Notes: generated by a model not told the origin, from the letters alone. Shown: positions 10,140 through 22,619, counted from the stretch's first letter. The stretch is 64,000 nucleotides of DNA from Sinonovacula constricta (GCA_007844125.1 CM017573.1:5919441-5983440); one strand, 5' to 3'. Numbers and translations: made by a program.

Positions 10140-13100
10140 GTTTACGGGACACAGAGAAAGATAATCAACAGTTGCCGCCTTGTAATGAAACACAAAGAAA
10201 GAAAATCAACAGTTACCGCCTTGTAATGGAACACAAAGAAAGCAAATCAACAGTTACCGCCTTGTAATGGAACATAAAGACAGAAAATCAACAGTTGCCG
10301 TTTTGTAATGAAACACAAAGAAAGAAAATCAACAGTTGACGCCTTGTAATGGAACATAAAGAAAGAAAATCAACAGTTGCCGCCTTGTAATGGAACACGA
10401 AAAAAGAAAATCAACAGTTGACGCCTTGTAATGAAACACAAAGAAAGAAAATCAACAGTTGACGCCTTGTAATGAAACACAAAGAAAGAAAATCAACAGT
10501 TACCGCCTTGTAATGAAACATAAAGAAAGAAAATCAACCGTTCGACGCATTGTAATGGAACACAAAGAAAGCAAATCAACAGTTACCGCCTTGTAATGAA
10601 ACATAAAGAAAGAAAATCAACCGTTCGACGCAATGTTATGAAACACAAAGAAAGAAAATCAACAGTTGACGCCTTGTAATGAAACACAAAGACAAAAAAT
10701 CAACAGTTGCCGCCTTGTAATGGAACACAAAGACAGAAAATCAACAGTTACCGCCTTGTAATGGAACACAAAGACAGAAAATCAACAGTTGCCGCCTTGT
10801 AATGGAACACAAAGAAAGAAAATCAACAGTTGCCGCCTTGTAATGGAACACAAAGACAGAAAATCAACAGTTACCGCCATGTAATTGAATACAAAGACAG
10901 AAAATCAACAGTTACCGCCTTGTAATGGAACACAAAGACAGAAAATCAACAGTTACCGCCTTGTAATGGAACACAAAGAAAGAAAATCAACAGTTGACGC
11001 CTTGTAATGGAACATAAAGAAAGAAAATCAACAGTTGACGCCTTGTAATGAAACACAAAGAAAGAAAATCAACAGTTGACGCCTTGTAATGGAACATAAA
11101 GAAAGAAAATCAACAGTTGACGCCTTGTAATTGAATACAAAGACAGAAAATCAACAGTTGACATCTTCTAATGGAACACAAAGAAAGAAAATCAACAGTT
11201 GCCGCCTTGTAATGGAACACAAAGAAAGAAAATCAACAGTTGACGCCTTGTAATGGAACACAAAGAAAGAAAATCAACAGTTGACGCCTTGTAATGGAAC
11301 ATAAAGAAAGAAAATCAACAGTTGACGCCTTGTAATGGAACATAAAGAAAGAAAATCAACAGATGACGCCTTGTAATGGAACACAAAGAAAGAAAATCAA
11401 CAGTTGACGCCTTGTAATGGAACATAAAGAAAGAAAATCAACAGTTGACGCCTTGTAATGGAACATAAAGACAGAAAATCAACAGTTGACGCATTGTAAT
11501 GGAACACAAAGAAAGAAAATCAACAGTTGACGTCTTGTAATGGAACATAAAGAAAGAAAATCAACAGTTGACGCCTTGTAATGGAACACAAAGACAGAAA
11601 ATCAACAGTTGACGTCTTGTAATGGAACATAAAGAAAGAAAATCAACAGTTGACGCCTTGTAATGGAACATAAAGAAAGAAAATCAACAGTTGACGCCTT
11701 GTAATGGAACATAAAGAAAGAAAATCAACAGTTGACGTCTTGTAATGGAACACAAAGACAGAAAATCAACAGTTGACGTCTTGTAATGGAACACAAAGAA
11801 AGAAAATCAACAGTTGACGTCTTGTAATGGAACACAAAGAAAGAAAATCAACAGTTGACGTCTTGTAATGGAACACAAAGAAAGAAAATCAACAGTTGAC
11901 GCCTTGTAATGGAACACAAAGAAAGAAAATCAACAGTTGACGCCTTGTAATGGAACATAAAGAAAGAAAATCAACAGTTGACGTCTTGTAATGGAACACA
12001 AAGACAGAAAATCAACAGTTGACGTCTTGTAATGGAACACAAAGAAAGAAAATCAACAGTTGACGCCTTGTAATGGAACACAAAGAAAGAAAATCAACAG
12101 TTGACGCCTTCTAATGGAACACAAAGAAAGAAAATCAACAGTTGACGCATTGTAATGGAACATAAAGAAAGAAAATCAACAGTTGACGCCTTGTAATGGA
12201 ACACAAAGAAAGAAAATCAACAGTTGACGCATTGTAATGGAACATAAAGAAAGAAAATCAACAGTTGACGCATTGTAATGGAACACAAAGAAAGAAAATC
12301 AACAGTTGACGCATTGTAATGGAACACAAAGAAAGAAAATCAACAGTTGACGCCTTGTAATGGAACATAAAGACAGAAAATCAACAGTTGACGCCTTGTA
12401 ATGGAACACAAAGAAAGAAAATCAACAGTTGACGCCTTGTAATGGAACATAAAGAAAGAAAATCAACAGTTGACGCCTTGTAATGGAACATAAAGAAAGA
12501 AAATCAACAGTTGACGTCTTGTAATGGAACATAAAGAAAGAAAATCAACAGTTGACGCCTTGTAATGGAACACAAAGAAAGAAAATCAACAGTTGACGCC
12601 TTGTAATGGAACACAAAGAAAGAAAATCAACAGTTGACGCCTTGTAATGGAACACAAAGAAAGAAAATCAACAGTTGACGCCTTGTAATGGAACATAAAG
12701 AAAGAAAATCAACAGTTGACGTCTTGTAATGGAACACAAAGAAAGAAAATCAACAGTTGACGTCTTGTAATGGAACACAAAGAAAGAAAATCAACAGTTG
12801 ACGCCTTGTAATGGAACACAAAGAAAGAAAATCAACAGTTGACGCCTTGTAATGGAACACAAAGAAAGAAAATCAACAGTTGACGCATTGTAATGGAACA
12901 TAAAGAAAGAAAATCAACAGTTGACGCATTGTAATGGAACACAAAGAAAGAAAATCAACAGTTGACGCATTGTAATGGAACACAAAGAAAGAAAATCAAC
13001 AGTTGACGCATTGTAATGGAACATAAAGAAAGAAAATCAACTGTTGACGCATTGTAATGGAACACAAAGAAAGAAAATCAACAGTTGACGTGTTGTAATG

Positions 13101-14460
13101 GAACACAAAGACAGAAAATCAACAGTTGACGCATTGTAATGGAACATAAAGAAAGAAAATCAACAGTTGACGTCTTGTAATGGAACACAAATACAGAAAA
13201 TCAACAGTTGACGTCTTGTAATGGAACATAAAGAAAGAAAATCAACAGTTGACGCCTTGTAATGGAACACAAAGAAAGAAAATCAACAGTTGACGCCTTG
13301 TAATGGAACATAAAGAAAGAAAATCAACAGTTGACGCCTTGTAATGGAACATAAAGAAAGAAAATCAACAGATGGCGCATTGGAATGGAACACAAAGAAG
13401 GAAAATCAACAGTTGACGCCTTGTAATGGAACACAAAGAAAGAAAATCGACAGTTGGCGCATTGTAATGGAACACAAAGAAGGAAAATCAACAGTTGACG
13501 CTTGTAATGAAACACAAAGACAGAAAATCAACAGTTGGCGCATTGTAATGGAACACAAAGAAGGAAAATCAACAGTTGACGCCTTGTAATGGAACACAAA
13601 GAAAGAAAATCAACAGTTGACGCCTTGTAATGGAACACAAAGAAAGAAAATCAACAGTTGACGCCTTGTAATGGAACACAAAGAAAGAAAATCAACAGTT
13701 GACGCCTTGTAATGAAACATAAAGAAAGAAAATCAACCGTTCGACGCATTGTAATGGAACACAAAGACAGAAAATCAACAGTTACCGCCTTGTAATGGAA
13801 CACAAAGAAAGAAAATCAACAGTTGACGCCTTGTTATGAAACATAAAGAAAGAAAATCAACAGTTGACGCATTGTAATGAAACACAAAGAAAGAAAATCA
13901 ACAGTTGACGCCTTGTAATGGAACACAAAGACATAAATTCAACAGTTGCCGTCTTGTGAGGAAAAAATATAGAAAATCAACAGTTGCAATCTTGTAATGG
14001 AACACGAAGAAAGAAAATCAACAGTTGACGCATTGTAATGGAACACAAAGAAAGAAAATCGACAGTTGGCGCATTGTAATGGAACACAAAGAAGGAAAAT
14101 CAACAGTTGACGCCTTGTAATGGAACACAAAGAAAGAAAATCAACAGTTGACGCCTTGTAATGGAACACAAAGAAAGAAAATCAACAGTTGACGCCTTGT
14201 AATGGAACACAAAGAAAGAAAATCAACAGTTGACGCATTGGAATGGAACACAAAGAAAGAAAATCAACAGTTGACGCCTTGTAATGGAACACAAAGAAAG
14301 AAAATCAACAGTTGACGCCTTGTAATGGAACACAAAGAAAGAAAATCAACAGTTGACGCTTGTAATGGAACATAAAGAAAGAAAATCAACAGTTGACGCA
14401 TTGGAATGGAACACTAAGAAAGAAAATTAATAGTTGATATCTTGTACTGGAACTCAAAAA
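10140..14460. repeat. 41-bp minisatellite, about 105 tandem copies
   Basis: The unit is AAAGAAAGAAAATCAACAG followed by TTGACGCCTTGTAATGGAACAC, 41 bp by direct count (for example units start at 11221 and 11262). Common variants are CATAAAG for CACAAAG, TTACCGCC or TTGCCGCC for TTGACGCC, and GCATTG or GTCTTG for GCCTTG. Homogeneity is highest between about 11.2 and 13.3 kb and falls towards both edges. 41 is not a multiple of three, so no continuous frame exists. Confidence 0.95.
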
Positions 14461-14620
14461 AAGAGTAAGAGATAGAGAGAGAGAGGGGGAGAGGGGAAGA
14501 GTGTGAAAGAGACACAGAGAGAGACAGACAGACAGACAGACAGAGACAGAGAGACAGACAGAGACAGAGAACCAACAGTTACTGGCTGGGAATGAATTAA
14601 AAGAAGGGAAAATTCGTCAA
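14461..14620. repeat. GA/GACA microsatellite and decayed array edge
   Basis: AGAG and GACAGACA runs occupy 14465-14568. The following ACCAACAGTTACTGGCTGG and AATGAATTAAAAGAAG resemble a decayed 41-bp unit, so the microsatellite lies within the old array. Confidence 0.6.
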
Positions 14621-14919
14621 TTTAAGTCCTTAGAAAAAATCAAAATCATTTAATTATCACAGTTTGAAGGAAATCATGTACAAAGCATTCTGAACCTTAT
14701 GACATGAATCTGTAGAGACTAGTTCTCGCTGGTTGATATATAACGAGATAAACATACATCTTCGCGACGTAAACACAACCACATGCCTTTCGTTTATCAG
14801 TAAATATAATCTGCGTGTATCACTATTGATAAACATTGCAGTCATGATACACAGAGTACTTCCGAATCATCAAGTTTAGGTTGCGGTCGAAACGTTGCGA
14901 TTTTTAGGTGGAAGTGAGA

Positions 14920-17390
14920 TGATGCTTAGGATTGCTTTGGTGTGAGGTGATGATGTCTGCTGTTGTTGTGGTGTGTGGTGATGTTAAATGGTGTTGTTGC
15001 GGTGTGTGGTGATGTTAAGTGTTGTTGTTGCGGTGTATGGTGATGTTGTCTGGAATTGTGGTGTATGGTAATGTGGTGTGGTATTTTTGTGGTGTTAAAT
15101 GGTGCTGTGGTGTGACGTGATGTTAACTGGTAGTGTTGTGGTGTGAGCTGATGTTACCTCGTGTTGTTATGATGTGAGGTGATATTAACTGGTGGTATTG
15201 TGATGTGAGGTTATGTTAACTGGTGGTATTGTGATGTGAGGTTATGTTAACTGGTGGTGTTGTGGTGTGAGGTGATATTAACTGGTGGTGTTGTGATGTG
15301 AGGTTATGTTAACTGGTGGTATTGTGATGTGAGGTGATATTAACTGGTGTTGTTGTGATGTGAGGTGATGTTAACTGGTGTTGTTGTGGTGTGAGGTGAT
15401 GTTAACTGGTGGTGTTGTGGTGTAAGGTGATGTTAACTGGTGGTGTTGTGAGTGAGGTTATGTTAACTGGTGGTGTTGTGAGTGAGGTTATGGTAACTGG
15501 TGTTGTTGTGGTGTGAGGTGATGTTAACTGGTGGTGTTGTGGTGTGAGGTGATGTTAACTGGTGGTGTTGTGGTGTGAGGTGATGTTAACTGGTGTTGTT
15601 GTGGTGTGTGGTGGTGTTAACTGGTGGTGTTGTGATGTGAGGTGATGTTAACTGGTGGTGTTGTGATGTGAGGTGATGTTAACTGGTGGTGTTGTGATGT
15701 GAGGTGATGTTAACTGGTGGTGTTGTGGTGTGAGGTGATATTAACTGGTGGTGTTGTGATGTGAGGTTATGTTAACTGGTGGTATTGTGATGTGAGGTGA
15801 TGTTAACTGGTGTTGTTGTGGTGTGTGGTGGTGTTAACTGGTGGTGTTGTGATGTGAGGTGATGTTAACTGGTGGTGTTGTGATGTGAGGTGATGTTAAC
15901 TGGTGTTGTTGTGGTGTGAGGTGATGATGACTGGTGTTATTGTGGTGTGAGGTGATATTAACTGGTGGTGTTGTGGTGTGAGGTGATGTTAACTGGTGGT
16001 GTTGTGGTGTGAGGTGATGATGACTGGTGTTATTGTGGTGTGAGGTGATGTTAACTGGTGGTGTTGTGGTGTGAGGTTATGATGACTGGTGTTATTGTGG
16101 TGTGAGGTGATGTTAACTGGTGGTGTTGTGGTGTGAGGTGATGATGACTGGTGTTATTGTGGTGTGAGGTGATGTTAACTGGTGGTGTTGTGGTGTGAGG
16201 TGATGATGACTGGTGTTATTGTGGTGTGAGGTGATGTTAACTGGTGGTGTTGTGGTGTGAGGTGATGATGACTGGTGTTGTTGTGGTGTGAGGTTATGTT
16301 AACTGGTGGTGTTGTGGTGTGAGGTTATGTTAACTGGTGGTGTTGTGGTGTGAGGTGATGTTAACTGGTGGTGTTGTGGTGTGAGGTGATGTTAACTGGT
16401 GGTATTGTGATGTGAGGTGATATTAACTGGTGTTGTTGTGATGTGAGGTGATGTTAACTGGTGTTGTTGTGGTGTGAGGTGATGTTAACTGGTGGTGTTG
16501 TGGTGTAAGGTGATGTTAACTGGTGGTGTTGTGGTGTAAGGTGATGTTAACTGGTGGTGTTGTGAGTGAGGTTATGTTAACTGGTGGTGTTGTGAGTGAG
16601 GTTATGGTAACTGGTGTTGTTGTGGTGTGTGGTGGTGTTAACTGGTGTTGTTGTGGTGTGTGGTTATGTTAACTGGTGTTGTTGTGGTGTGTGGTGATGT
16701 TAACTGGTGGTGTTGTGGTGTGAGGTGATGTTAACTGGTGGTGTTGTGGTGTGAGGTGATGTTAACTGGTGTTGTTGTGGTGTGTGGTGGTGTTAACTGG
16801 TGTTGTTGTGGTGTGTGGTTATGTTAACTGGTGGTGTTGTGGTGTGTGGTGGTGTTTAATGGTGTTGTGATGTGAGGTGATGTTAACTGGTGGTGTTGTG
16901 GTGTGTGGTGATGTTAACTGGTGGTGTTGTGATGTGAGGTGATGTTAACTGGTGTTGTTGTGGTGTGTGGTGGTGTTAACTGGTGGTGTTGTGATGTGAG
17001 GTGATGTTAACTTGTGGTGTTGAGGTGTGTGGTGGTGTTTAATTGTGTTGTGGTGTGAGGTTATGTTAACTGGTGGTGTTGTGGTAAGAGGTGATCTTTA
17101 CTGATAGTGTTGTGGTGTATGCTGATGTTAACTCGTGTTGTTGTGGTGTGTGCTGATGTTGTCTGGTGATGGAGTGTGGTGATGATGTCTGGTGCTGTTG
17201 TAGTGTGTGGAGATAATGACTGGTATTGCTTTGCTGTGATGTGATGTTAACTGCTGTTTTTTAGGTGTGTGGTGATGTTAAATGGTGTTGTTTCGGTGTG
17301 TGGTGATGATATCTGATGTTGTGGTGTGTGGTAAAGACTGGTCTTGCTTTTGGTGTAAGGTGATAGTGACGGTAGTTGCTGTATCGATAT
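14920..17390. repeat. 31-bp G/T-rich minisatellite, about 79 copies
   Basis: The unit is TGTGAGGTGATGTTAACTGG followed by TGGTGTTGTGG (31 bp). Almost every unit keeps GTTAAC. Between 16078 and 16295 a GATGATGACT variant alternates with the standard unit, giving 62-bp dimers. The plus strand is nearly devoid of C over 2.4 kb. Edges are diverged. Confidence 0.95.
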
Positions 17391-17394
17391 TGTT

Positions 17395-17740
17395 CGAATG
17401 TTGTTGCTTATTTGTTGGTTAGGATTTCTGTTGTTGTGATAGGTCTGGTAGCGGTGATGGATGCTGTGAAAATATGTGGTAGCGGAAGTGGTGGTGTTGG
17501 TGTGAAAAACCAATGTTGGTGTTCGTAGTTAAACGCGTGATAGTGCGGTAGTGGCATTGGTGGATTTTGCTGATAGCAATTGTTGTTGTGGTGCAAGAAG
17601 GGGAAGAGGCGGTGGTGGATATTTGGTGACGGCAATTGTTGTTGTGGTACAATAGGGGGATAGAGGCGATGGTGGATATATGGTGACGGCAATTGTTGTT
17701 GTTGTGGTGGTGGTGATGATGGTAGTAATGTTGATGTTTA
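17395..17740. repeat. Degenerate GGTGATGG/TTGTTGTGGT repeats
   Basis: Imperfect ~60-bp units carry GGTGGATAT, GGTGACGGCAATTGTTGTTG and similar words. They are probably a decayed extension of the adjacent G/T-rich array. Open frames on the minus strand are low-complexity (H/T/P-rich). Confidence 0.6.
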
Positions 17741-17761
17741 TGGTCCTGGTAGCCTTGGCGT

Positions 17762-17870
17762 TAACTGTCGGGTTTGCCCTTATTGTTAAATGACTCTTCA
17801 CAGATTTATTCTCACTATTACAATTGGTCTTGTGTCTTTTCAATTTTTGAATATGTTGCAATGTTCATAA
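17762..17870 (-). repeat. Family G dispersed repeat, minus copy
   Basis: The reverse complement reads GAACATTGCAACATAT, AAAGACACAAGACCAAT and GGGCAAACCCGACAGTT, in the same order as the copies at 6853 and 30905. Confidence 0.5.
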
Positions 17871-17942
17871 GACTTTGTCTTATACATTCTTATTGGTAGT
17901 AATGGTAGAAACAGTGGCGAGTGTCATGGACAGGCTTTTGCT

Positions 17943-18738
17943 AATGCGGTACATTGGTAAAATGGAAATTATCTCCCTTGTTACTTAATATCCGAGGTAT
18001 TCCAAAATAGCAGGTATTTCCTTTTCAGTCGGAATTCTTGGACTTTATCGCCTGTTCTTTTGTAGATATTGCAATAACCAACAGTGAATTTTCTTACTAT
18101 TGCATAAATATAAGCTTAAAATCCATTTAAATACTTAGAGAGATCTGATATTTAAAAAAGAAAATGGAAGTGTTTGTTGACGACGGATAACTAAGGAAGC
18201 AAAAGAAAGGCAAAAAAGTCAACATACACTTCAAAGAGCACAAGCATAAAATCCGAGTATAAAAACAAATGAAAGGGCCTACTTGCATTAAGGGCAATCG
18301 GAACACCTCGGTTAATTTACGAATCATCTCTCGGATGTATGTAGGTAGTCGGATAACCTCGGCCATTCATCTAAATGGGACTTCTTTTGAGACAGACGTC
18401 AAAACAAAGATGGCAGCTTGGGTGACAGCTAACTACAGTACGATGCCAGTAAAACTTCAAATTGTGGCGGCTTCAAATTCAAATCATCCGATTTTAATTT
18501 ACCCAGCGCAGCAGACACGCAGCTGTCAAACGATAGCAGTGTTTATGTTTTTTTGCGAACTACAGTTTAGGCATATTCTTCTTCCGACTTCCGGCGAACA
18601 AAACGATCGTGATTTCATTAAGTATTATTGCACCAGATACATCCGAGGGATGATTGTCCTGAGGACGGAATTACCCGAGGAGTTCCGATTGGCATTAAGG
18701 GGTTATTCAGGGGAGACTATTCATTAACGTCTCTCATT
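17943..18738 (+). mobile_element. Family A MITE interrupted by family B
   Basis: The family A element runs 17943-18294 and resumes at 18702-18738. The join ACTTGCATTAAGGG plus GTTATTCAGG recreates the uninterrupted sequence seen at 49436-49460. The break is filled by a family B element. Confidence 0.85.
18295..18691 (+). mobile_element. Family B MITE, full length, with perfect 10-bp TSD
   Basis: The 397-bp element starts CAATCGGAACACCTCGG and ends CCGAGGAGTTCCGATTG. Its long imperfect terminal inverted repeats also contain ATCTCTCGGATGTATG and ACATCCGAGGGATGA. GCATTAAGGG flanks both sides (18285-18294, 18692-18701). Long inverted termini with 9-10 bp TSDs are characteristic of Mutator-like elements. 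It contains no transposase. Confidence 0.88.
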
Positions 18739-18769
18739 TTAATGCATTCCATTTGTTTAAATCCCATAC

Positions 18770-19020
18770 TACGGACGGTAACTAGAGACCGAATATAGCT
18801 TTCCAATTATCTTTCATCGATCAGAGCAAAGCCTATTAATGTAGATCCCGCTCATCTTCGGAAGGCCTGGAAAGTGTTTACCCTTCTAGTTAATTGAATG
18901 TGTACCTGGATCACAGGTGTAAATGATCCGGGGCAGGTTACCACAATATCGTTAGGAGATACAGGAATGTAAGTACTTTCAGCCCGGTCAAGTAAAGTGG
19001 TCGGGAGTCGGAAATTCCTG
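18770..19020. repeat. Dispersed repeat related to 20270-20400
   Basis: The stretch with AAGTGTTTACC, GGATCACAGGTGTAAATGA and GGGCAGGTTACC has a diverged counterpart in the same strand near 20280-20350. Ends and type are unknown. Confidence 0.4.
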
Positions 19021-19039
19021 GGAGTTGTTAATGATGCTG

Positions 19040-19219
19040 TTTGATTTTATTTATTTATTTGTTTATTTATTTATTTTATTTTATTTTATTTTATTTTATT
19101 TTATTTTATTTTATTTTATTTATTCATTCATTTATTTATTTACTTATTTTTTTTATTTTATTTTATTTATTTCTAATATATGTATTCATGAAGATTCCAA
19201 ACGGAGCTGGGGATAATAT

Positions 19220-19250
<31 letters not shown>

Positions 19251-19385
19251 TCTATCTATCTATCTATTTAAGTGGGATTGGTTTTTTTTTTGTTTATTTA
19301 CTTGCTTGTGTGTGTTTGTGTGTGTTTGTTTGTTTGTTTATTTATTTATTTATTTATTTATTTTATTTTATTTTTTATTTGGCTC
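19040..19385. repeat. TTTA/TTTTA microsatellites
   Basis: Runs of TTTAT, TTTTA and TTTA, with CTAT (19251-19268) and GTTT sub-tracts, broken by unique sequence at 19170-19215 and 19270-19330. The phenylalanine/isoleucine-rich frames across it are artefacts. Confidence 0.9.
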
Positions 19386-19693
19386 AAAGATATGCATGTG
19401 TGAAAAAAGGAATACATGTGTGCATCCTCTGATAAATGAAGAGAACATGTTTGTTTATAATCTAGTTTAAAAATAACGCGGCTCGAGAGAATTTCACTTA
19501 CAAGATAAACGTTCATGTTTCTTTCTTGAAGAGTCGATTAAAATATATTTATATATATATGTATTCATGAAGATTCCAAACGGAGCTGGGGATCATTGAA
19601 AAACCTTGCCACGGAGAAATGGCTCTTTTTTTTTCATTCTTAAACTAAAAAATCCAAACCCAAAATTATGATAATAAACGCACAAATCATCCC

Positions 19694-19996
19694 CTAATGA
19701 GAAACATTAATGAATAGTCTCCCCTGAATAATCCCAAAATCCAAGTATGACCTTTCAATTGTTTTACTCGGTTTTTATGCTTGTGCCTTATGGAGTGCAT
19801 GTTGACTTTTCTGCCTTTCTCGTGATGCCCAGGTTAACCATCAATAACAAACTACACATCTCTGTAAGTACGTTAATAGATTACAAGCTTATATTTATGC
19901 AAAAGTAAGAAATTTCACTGTTTGCAATTGCAATATCTACAAATGATCAGGCGATTAAGTCCAAGAATTCAAACTAAAATGACCCACCTACTGTTT
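19694..19996 (-). mobile_element. Family A MITE, 5'-truncated, minus orientation
   Basis: It reads from the terminal CTAATGAGAAACATTAATG through AGTCTCCCC and the AAGCTTATAT core to CACCTACTGTTT. There it stops against ATTATCCGAGGCGTACCGATTG, which resembles a family B terminus. The junction suggests a family B insertion or deletion event. Confidence 0.65.
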
Positions 19997-19999
19997 TAT

Positions 20000-20715
20000 A
20001 ATTATCCGAGGCGTACCGATTGTGTTAAATAATGTTTGTCGCTGATGTTGTAGTTTTGTAATGTCTATTCAACATGAAAAAAAATTGTATCTTACGACAT
20101 TTAAAATGTAAATGTAATAAAAGTTTGTTGGAAATGATAGAAACTACACAAATGTCTAAGAACTTTTTTCTCTCACATTCTTCATCCGGCGGACAGAAAA
20201 TCGCACCGGATATGACCGAATGATTTTCGTAAAATGACGGAAATACCCGAATAGTTCCGAACAGTTATTCGGGACGTCTAGCAAGTGTTTACCAACCCCG
20301 CTGATTGACCGAGTGCGTGGATTGCAGGTGTGAACGAACTTGGGATAGGTCATCTCTGTACCTCTGGCTTCAACAGGCATAAACACTTAACAGGAACGAT
20401 CAGGAAGATTTTGGGGAATCGCAGACAAAAATACCGCGAAGAAAGATAACGTTAGCATTCAGATATACATGTAATTAATTAGAGACTTCTGTTTATGTCG
20501 TGTTTCAGGAAAACTCAAATTAATATTATATTCCAGTTTATAAATTCAGCTATCTAGAGATTTCGTTCACAATGATATCAGTAAGGTTATTTTTAGATTT
20601 AACTGTGAAACAAAAGCACTGAACTTCTACCAGGTTCATTTTCTTGGAAGAACCAGTACCCGTGGTATAACCAAGGTGAGCAACGTTTAATTAAATCTTG
20701 CCCAAGGACCTAAAA
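20000..20715. other. Mostly unique DNA with small inverted motifs
   Basis: Near 20205-20275 words such as CCGGATATGACCGAATG and CGAATAGTTCCGAACAG suggest a decayed short MITE. The remainder is unrecognised. Confidence 0.3.
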
Positions 20716-20721
20716 CCTAAA

Positions 20722-20944
20722 GTGTATAGCATGTCGTGAACACCTGGCATGATACCGTACCCAGTCACATTATCCTGACACAGGGCCAACCAGTCGTGGA
20801 ACTACCCTTATATTTGCTTGAGCGTTAGCAAGGGAGCCATACCACTGCCATTTTTACGACTTTTGGCATGTCGCGGCCCGGGATCGAATCCGGGGCCTCA
20901 CGTACCTGGAGCCGACGCTCTACCGATTGCGCTACCAGGTCCGG
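20722..20944 (-). mobile_element. S2 SINE, minus orientation
   Basis: The reverse complement begins CCGGACCTGGTAGCGCAATC, contains GGTAGAGCGTCGG (A-box region) and GGATTCGATCCC (B box), then the S2 body ending near CATGCTATACACT. The 3' tail is missing. The frame encoding VAQSVERRLQVREA is the tRNA-like head translated. Confidence 0.85.
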
Positions 20945-21204
20945 TGTGCTAAAACTGATGCAAACAAAACATTGGCTAATTAGAACAGATCGCAATATGT
21001 TTCCATCGCCCCACCCCCCGCCCCAACCCGCCCAGAACACAGATGTTCTTAAGAATTGCTTAAGCAGTAATGGCATGTATGATCAAAGTAAGAGCGGATG
21101 TGACATCTTGCTCGAGTTAGTTTTAAAGTTGGTAGCCGGCAGTATGGACCATTGTCTTTTCTCTCAAGCAACCAAATAAAATATTTTTACCTGAAAAGAT
21201 GCAG

Positions 21205-21490
21205 CGAATTGCCGTTTATTGGTAAACCATTGTAATCTGAACAGATCTCGTAAAATGCTGTTAATTGATGTGGTACACCTGTATGAAAAGTGAACCATAA
21301 CGCCACAATAGTCATTACAAACACGTATTTCCTATCAGAGCCACGTTGCACAGTCGGCTATTTTTAAATCAATAAAACCGTGGGTCCACTAATGTTCTAG
21401 TTCACTCACGTCATCCGCTGTGACGTCGATGTCTATTATTAGCAGGAATTCCAATCTTTGTTATTTACAGATATTGTTACTTATAAAAAA
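21205..21490 (+). mobile_element. Family C copy (partial)
   Basis: It carries the AGATCTCGTAAAATGCTG, GTATTTCCTATCAGAGCC, GCTATTTTTAAA, CATCCGCTGTGACGTCGAT and TAGCAGGAATTCC blocks in family order. The E-box position is mutated and both ends are lost. Confidence 0.7.
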
Positions 21491-21649
21491 TGTAGGCAAA
21501 CTGTTGCATACCGCCTTAAGTTTATTAAAAAGCAAAGTCGAGTTACATGCTTCTGGTCTTACACATCTCTGTTTTATCGAAAATCGAGAATTACAATCTT
21601 TTTAAAGAAACACAGATGTAATGAAAATTAAAATCAGCAAATATATGTT

Positions 21650-21925
21650 AAGGATAGAGTCTATTAAGACGTTTCTATAGAAAATAGAAGCCGAAACGAG
21701 AGCAGCGTTTACTACGGAAACGTCTTAATAGATTTTATCCTACTAAGAAGTCCCCGCCTCACTTCTATCTGTTCTACCAAACTGTCAATTGAACTGTCAA
21801 TCGTCTTGACGTGTTCAAACTTGTCGTCACAAGGGGAGGAGTCAAGATAGAATGCGTGTGTTGAGGCACATGCGAAGTTGAAAATAAAACCATTTAGTAA
21901 AATAGATCGATCTGTTTTGTTCATT
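21650..21925 (+). repeat. Family D repeat with a 16-bp inverted repeat
   Basis: TCTATTAAGACGTTTC and GAAACGTCTTAATAGA form a perfect inverted pair around a ~40-bp spacer near 21659-21732. The downstream body (GTCAATCGTCTTGACGTG, TGTCGTCACAAGGGG, CATTTAGTAAAATAGATCG) recurs at 39208-39478. The element class is unknown. Confidence 0.7.
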
Positions 21926-22044
21926 GTAAAATAGAAAATACAAACGAGCTCTATTAAAATAAATCGCAGCGGAATTTGAATTTCTATAGCTTTTGATTGG
22001 CTGCAAATGTAGGGTGACTTCTAAAATACTGATACCTAACTCAA

Positions 22045-22125
22045 TTAGAACGAGGTGACCCCATGCCGTAGCCAAATTTCAGCGAGTACGCTGGCATCGA
22101 TCCAGATTCTACCCTTGTTATGATG
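22045..22125 (+). repeat. Dispersed repeat shared with 23205-23290
   Basis: The words GTAGCCAAATTTCAGCGAG and GCTGGCATCGATCCAGA align with GTAGCCAGATTTCACCGAG and GTTGGCATGTAACCAGA at 23232 onward. Function and ends are unknown. Confidence 0.45.
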
Positions 22126-22619
22126 TGTTGGTATTTATCAGAATATCTTCCATATAAATAGCTGCAGCTCAACAGAAAGAACAGTCGAAAAGTAAACTTA
22201 AATTACAGCGGGGGCAGAAGGTTTCAGTCTCCAAGAATAAAAACAAAAACAACATGACATGGAAGAATTATGTCGAAATAATAATGCCTAAATTAACAAT
22301 GAGAACGGACTTGATCTCGTCTCGGAACTAGTTTTCACTGATAACCATGAAATTGAATTGTACTTTACCCCTTTGTGTTCGAATCGTAGCGTATCGCACT
22401 CGGAAAACCTCGGCTATTTCTACGAGATAGACCGGAGACTCCGGAAATAGTCGAGTAGTTACGAATGTTTCCTATCGTACAAATATTTTTATTTTCTAAA
22501 TTTAGAGTCGCTGACGTTTCGGAAGCCCCTCACCGCTTGGGGTTGAGTAGAGAGCTTGGGGTTAAGTACCATGCGTGGAGGTTTTCCCGCTAGCCTGCGC
22601 CGGTTATAGAAAATACTAA

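Noticed and set aside
10140..14460. CRISPR-like array
   Set aside because: The whole 41-bp unit repeats without unique spacers, and the setting is an animal genome.
18269..18727. 152-codon open frame
   Set aside because: It spans family B and family A MITEs, and the other copies of these MITEs do not keep the frame.
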